Shown: positions 59,809 through 64,000 of the stretch, one piece after another
How the letters are laid out: every line of letters begins with the position of its first letter
How positions within the stretch are numbered: position 1 is the first letter of the stretch
Made by a program: the position numbers and the translations under genes
Source of the DNA: Acanthaster planci
Taxonomy: Eukaryota; Echinodermata; Asteroidea; Valvatida; Acanthasteridae
Direction: 5' to 3'
Assembly: GCF_001949145.1 (NCBI RefSeq)
Contig: NW_019091386.1
Span: 17,465 to 81,464 of the forward strand
Length of the DNA stretch: 64,000 nucleotides
Notes under the pieces: model-generated
What the model was told of the DNA's origin: nothing
Databases searched by the model: none
The model's input: the letters and a program-made list of their open reading frames with translations, nothing else

Positions 59809-60093
59809 TCCCTCTGCCGTAACCAGGACGTAACGTCTGTCAGCAACTGGCTGCTCCAAAAAACCTCCTTAACACCCGCCCCTAAACAACTCTTTTTTCA
59901 CTAATACAACAAACCTCTTGGAAAGCAGAGACCTTCAGAGCTCAGAGTCTGAAATATAGATGCCAAGACAAAGAGCTTAATGCAGCAAAAACTTATCTTC
60001 CTTGATACTTGCACTGATCAGCCGTCTCGTCAACAAGATTCCACCAAAATAAATTGCGCCCTCTGTTGACAGTCTCATTTGTTTACAATCAAG
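59809..60093. promoter_or_regulatory. 5' flank of the four-RRM gene, with CTCF-like word
   Basis: The region before the ATG of the minus-strand gene probably includes its 5' untranslated sequence. A TTGCTGACAG acceptor-like site lies about 32 bases upstream of the ATG. GCGCCCTCTGTTG at 60056-60068 resembles the vertebrate CTCF core read on the opposite strand. The rest of the promoter is lost in the gap. Confidence 0.4.
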
Positions 60094-60923
60094 NNNNNNN
60101 NNNNNNNNNNNNNNNNNNNNNNNNNNNNNNNNNNNNNNNNNNNNNNNNNNNNNNNNNNNNNNNNNNNNNNNNNNNNNNNNNNNNNNNNNNNNNNNNNNNN
60201 NNNNNNNNNNNNNNNNNNNNNNNNNNNNNNNNNNNNNNNNNNNNNNNNNNNNNNNNNNNNNNNNNNNNNNNNNNNNNNNNNNNNNNNNNNNNNNNNNNNN
60301 NNNNNNNNNNNNNNNNNNNNNNNNNNNNNNNNNNNNNNNNNNNNNNNNNNNNNNNNNNNNNNNNNNNNNNNNNNNNNNNNNNNNNNNNNNNNNNNNNNNN
60401 NNNNNNNNNNNNNNNNNNNNNNNNNNNNNNNNNNNNNNNNNNNNNNNNNNNNNNNNNNNNNNNNNNNNNNNNNNNNNNNNNNNNNNNNNNNNNNNNNNNN
60501 NNNNNNNNNNNNNNNNNNNNNNNNNNNNNNNNNNNNNNNNNNNNNNNNNNNNNNNNNNNNNNNNNNNNNNNNNNNNNNNNNNNNNNNNNNNNNNNNNNNN
60601 NNNNNNNNNNNNNNNNNNNNNNNNNNNNNNNNNNNNNNNNNNNNNNNNNNNNNNNNNNNNNNNNNNNNNNNNNNNNNNNNNNNNNNNNNNNNNNNNNNNN
60701 NNNNNNNNNNNNNNNNNNNNNNNNNNNNNNNNNNNNNNNNNNNNNNNNNNNNNNNNNNNNNNNNNNNNNNNNNNNNNNNNNNNNNNNNNNNNNNNNNNNN
60801 NNNNNNNNNNNNNNNNNNNNNNNNNNNNNNNNNNNNNNNNNNNNNNNNNNNNNNNNNNNNNNNNNNNNNNNNNNNNNNNNNNNNNNNNNNNNNNNNNNNN
60901 NNNNNNNNNNNNNNNNNNNNNNN
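60094..60923. other. Assembly gap (830 Ns)
   Basis: Unresolved bases. Open frames reported across this run are artefacts of the unknown bases. The gap probably hides the promoter region between the four-RRM gene and the plus-strand gene to the right. Confidence 0.99.
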
Positions 60924-62889
60924 CCCGCCGCGCTTGCATGCTTGCCTGGTATCTTTTACGCTATAGTTTAAAAACATGGTATTATTTTCTATTGGGATTC
61001 AAATTTCCCCTCATCTACCAACTTCAGTCGACACGTTTGGGTTCATATCAGATCTAAAGCAGACTATTTTATTTAATACAAAAATAAACAAATTTAAAAT
61101 ATTTTACATCTTTATCCTCATGACGTATTTCATTTTGCTGGACTTTAAGAGGCGCGATAGAGCCTATATTTTGAAAAAGGCCTAGATTTTTACCAAACAG
61201 CACTTGCGCCCTCTGTTGGTATTTCCTCTAAACACGTGTCGAGTCTGCGCAAAGCTAGCTAGCTGAAGTCATATCTCGTATTATCGTGAGTTCACTATCA
61301 AGGTAAAATTAAATCCATCTTTTCTGCAGGTTAGGTAAGTGCATAATTCTACCGTCTTATCCCTAACGATGGCTTTTTGGCTAGTTTGCAACTTTCTCAT
61401 TTTTCTTGACATTGTCACGGAACAGGTTGGTCAGCTGGCTTGCTAATTGTTGCTCACTTTCGATGTCATAACTTCTGTCCGTCAGCATGTGAAGTCAGAC
61501 ACACTGTCAATGCATGTCACACTCAAAGATTGTTGTGAAGTTTAACCATGCCGTTAGACAACAGTGTTAGACTCGTAATCCAAAGGTGCACAAACATGAC
61601 AAGCCGACACTTTAGGCCGTACAGCTTTAACACTAGACCTGATCCTGTTTCCTGCTGGGAAAAAAAGATGAGACCTGGGGATTATAGATCTTCCAACAGA
61701 TGTGTAGGCCCATCTCTCAAGTCTCAAGTTTCTCTAGGCTGTGCATGGCTGTCAGAGAGACTTTCTTAGTCATGCATTTGTGTCCTTCCTCCATGCTCTA
61801 TCCACCTAGGCCTACTGGAACTGAACTGCACTGCACTAGCACTGCATGCCAATGCAATGGATGTCAGCAGGAATTCATTTTTTGGGGGCATGTTGGGGGT
61901 GGGGGAGCGGGGAGGAACCACTTTTTGGGGGGGGGTGTTTTGTGGGGGACACCAAGTACTCAGTAGCTAAAATGTGAAAAGTACAAGGTCGGTTTTGAGG
62001 TTTTTAAGCTAATAAGTAATTGTTATCCCTTTTCATCCCTTTTTAAAATTTTGTTTGCTTTTCTTTTCTGTATTTTCAAAATTTTTGGGGGGGAGGGGCA
62101 AGCACCTCTGTTAGCCTTGACCCCCCCTTAGGCACTCATGCAGCATGTCCTGTTCAGTCTGTAGCATAATTAGCTCATTTTTTCCTTGTTTTTATGCCAG
62201 TCTTTGCCTTGCAGGTATTGTGACACTCTGTAATGTGATTAAATGGAGTGGATTTTGGAAGAGCTTGGAGAGTTTAGTTCAAACTGTTTGCAGTTTTGAA
62301 ACTTTCTTGAAAACTAAATCCGAAAGAGTTCCGTATATGGACATCACTTGACACCCTGTGCACAAACTCTATAAGCCTAGTCTGAAAAAGTGTTTTCTAA
62401 GTAAGTAAATGATTCAATATTGTCATTGCTAAATTTGACTGTTTGGAGCATATGATCACTTTCTGATGGCTTACAAACCACTGCAAGGGAAAATAAGTAG
62501 TGTCCATATATGGAACTTTGACCAATAAATCTGCCAAACAGTAACTTTGAAAAGTGAAAAATGCTTGAAAAGTTGACTTTGCTGTTTGAACTAAAAAATT
62601 TGAGAATTGGAAGAAAATGTGGCAAACAACAAAAGAGTAAATGGGATTCAAAGTCAGGGTTGCTACCTCAGTGACTGTCCTTGCTTGCGCTGAGGCCATG
62701 ATTGATGCTTGTCATAATGGTGATAGCTCTTGTATGAAACTTAAAATCCGCTGACTGCTTGTTGAGAGGAAGTGCTAACTCCCTTCTCCTACTCAAAAAT
62801 GAGCCTGAAACTTCAAACTTATTCGCACAATTCTCCGCAGGCCTTGTGAAAGGAGAAATACTCGGTCTAGTTCCCAAGCCTCTACAGTT
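60924..62889 (+). promoter_or_regulatory. Leader region of the small plus-strand gene
   Basis: A GCGCCCTCTGTTGG word lies at 61206-61219. About 90 bases later a donor-like CATCAAG-type site (ACTATCAAG followed by GTAAAATT, near 61301) could end a non-coding first exon that splices to the acceptor CTCTACAG at 62887. G-runs at 61880-61950 and 62080-62130 look like decayed repeat. No other exon is supported. Confidence 0.4.
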
Positions 62890-63688
62890 ATGGCATCAGT
62901 GAGGTCTGGTTCGGGGGTGAAGCCCAAATGGCCAGGCAGGGAATCTCACCTTAGCACTGAGAGTGAAAGGTGAATGCACTTTTTGGTATTAAGTAGAAAC
63001 CATTATACTTTGTTGCACTTTTCTCAAATTGAAACATCTATCTCTCCCCTCCCCCCATTGTAAATTTCATTTTCCTTCATCGAAGGCTATATGCCTCAAA
63101 TCATTAATAATGGACCGCACTGAGTCGTAGCTCTCTTTTCATGACTGATGCCTGCCTCCCTTCCACTGTATTCTTGACGTCTCAGTGAAGTGAAGCTAAC
63201 TGTGGATTCAAAGGCTCCTCTGGAATCATCCAACCGCAAGTCGCTCGGTGGAGCCCAGGCACAGAGTCAACAGGTGGCCCCGCCCACCAGCAGGTTAGTT
63301 TCCAATCAGCACCCACAGAGATTAGTTACTACGACGGCTAGACAGCAAAAACGGACAATTGTCCCTGATGTGCTTGCAGTTTCTAACCATGACCATAAGT
63401 AATACCATAGGTGTTAACCCCTCTCACAAAAAATCCTGAACCAGGAAGCGAGTTGATTTAGCCCGTACCCATTGCCCTTTCAGGGCCTGATGCATGTATG
63501 TAAATATCTGATCTGAAATTCTGCGTATGGTTCATTGCCACAGATCCAAGACAGAGATCACGTTCGAAAACTGGAACCCAATGGAGCAGGATTACAACGA
63601 CACGTCCTTCAATAGCTACAACAGGGGATCGGCCGCAGGAATAAGCGGAACGTGGGTGTCCCTGTCATCGTTGGGGTCAAACCCCTGA
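62890..63688 (+). CDS. Small serine-rich protein of unknown function
   Basis: Three coding exons, plus strand: 62890-62969, 63186-63293, 63544-63688. Both junctions are GT-AG in phase 2, giving 110 residues with stop TGA. The ATG lies two bases after an acceptor (CTCTACAG), so an untranslated first exon is expected upstream. The protein is polar and low in hydrophobic residues, rich in Ser, Gln and Asn, with no signal peptide or membrane segment. Its most conserved-looking part is TFENWNPMEQDYNDTSF near residues 66-82. I do not recognise the family. A donor-like GTGTCC after SGTW would allow a longer form with exons beyond the stop, so the C-terminus is uncertain. Confidence 0.6.
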
Positions 63689-64000
63689 CACACCCTTGAG
63701 AAATATCGGTCAAGCCCTTGGAATCCCAAGGCACCTTGACCAATTGGTCTCATGGCTCATTTTGTACAATTACACACGTGCATAAAGAAAAACAGCTGTG
63801 AAGAGGTTGTGCATGGTGGCCATCCAGTGCTTTTGTTGTGGCGAGATGGCTCTAAAGCTCTTCTGTGTATCGTTGTGGAACACAGCTCTGACCAAGAAGA
63901 TGGCGTTCATGCATGACCTCCGTACAGGAGTTTTCTTTGACAGATTTTCAAGTGTTTGGTTGATGTCAGCTTCTTGTTTGGTTGTGTTTTGTTCTGAATT
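63689..64000. other. Right edge, no feature seen
   Basis: Downstream of the small gene's stop there is no clear exon, repeat or poly(A) signal before the window ends. It may be 3' untranslated sequence or an intron if the gene continues. Confidence 0.4.

Noticed and set aside
59809-59859. An extended N-terminus of the four-RRM protein starting from TTG at 59859.
   Set aside because: Non-ATG initiation is unlikely, and an acceptor-like site lies between. The ATG at 59808 already gives an acidic N-terminus like that of the paralogue.
59977-60977. Four open frames of about 300 codons.
   Set aside because: They consist almost entirely of unknown bases of the assembly gap.

Overview
This is intron-rich animal nuclear DNA. 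Every protein-coding gene is split by GT-AG introns, exons are about 30-620 bases, and introns run up to 6.5 kb. Palindromic TACATGTA-type words, G/C homopolymer runs and small inverted-repeat transposons are scattered between exons. The gene content (PSMD4, RCCD1, Knickkopf-type DM13/DOMON proteins) and the repeat texture suggest a marine invertebrate, probably a deuterostome such as an echinoderm, hemichordate or cephalochordate. The phylum is inference, and I cannot name the species.

Layout. (1) 0.86-30.1 kb, minus strand: two tandem paralogous Knickkopf-like genes. Each has 15 coding exons with the same phases and mostly the same exon lengths (649 and 656 residues), a signal peptide, two DM13 domains, a DOMON domain, a cupredoxin-like domain and a hydrophobic GPI-anchor-like tail. 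(2) 30.2-32.5 kb: intergenic. (3) 32.6-38.25 kb, minus: PSMD4/Rpn10, the proteasomal ubiquitin receptor, 11 exons, 393 residues. (4) 38.25-38.56 kb: a compact head-to-head promoter. (5) 38.56-41.04 kb, plus: RCCD1-like RCC1-repeat protein, 6 exons, 520 residues, with a large polar insert. (6) 41-44.2 kb: intergenic, with several non-autonomous DNA transposons. (7) 44.2-59.8 kb, minus: two tandem paralogous hnRNP-A/B-like genes, each with an acidic N-terminus, four or five RRM modules, a basic linker and an Arg/Gly-rich tail (668 and 590 residues). Nearly every RRM is exactly one phase-0 exon, and the copies differ by one whole RRM exon. (8) 60,094-60,923: assembly gap of Ns. (9) 61.2-63.7 kb, plus: a small three-exon gene of unknown function.

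The exon models were built by hand by joining splice sites that keep frame. In all seven genes every junction chosen is in frame from ATG to stop, which is strong internal support. How the genes work together: PSMD4 and RCCD1 share a divergent promoter, so co-expression is plausible. The two duplicated families are local tandem duplications rather than an operon. I see no bacterial system, CRISPR array or viral genome here. The most unusual content is the modular multi-RRM gene pair and the paired Knickkopf genes, one of which has lost residues of its putative metal site.
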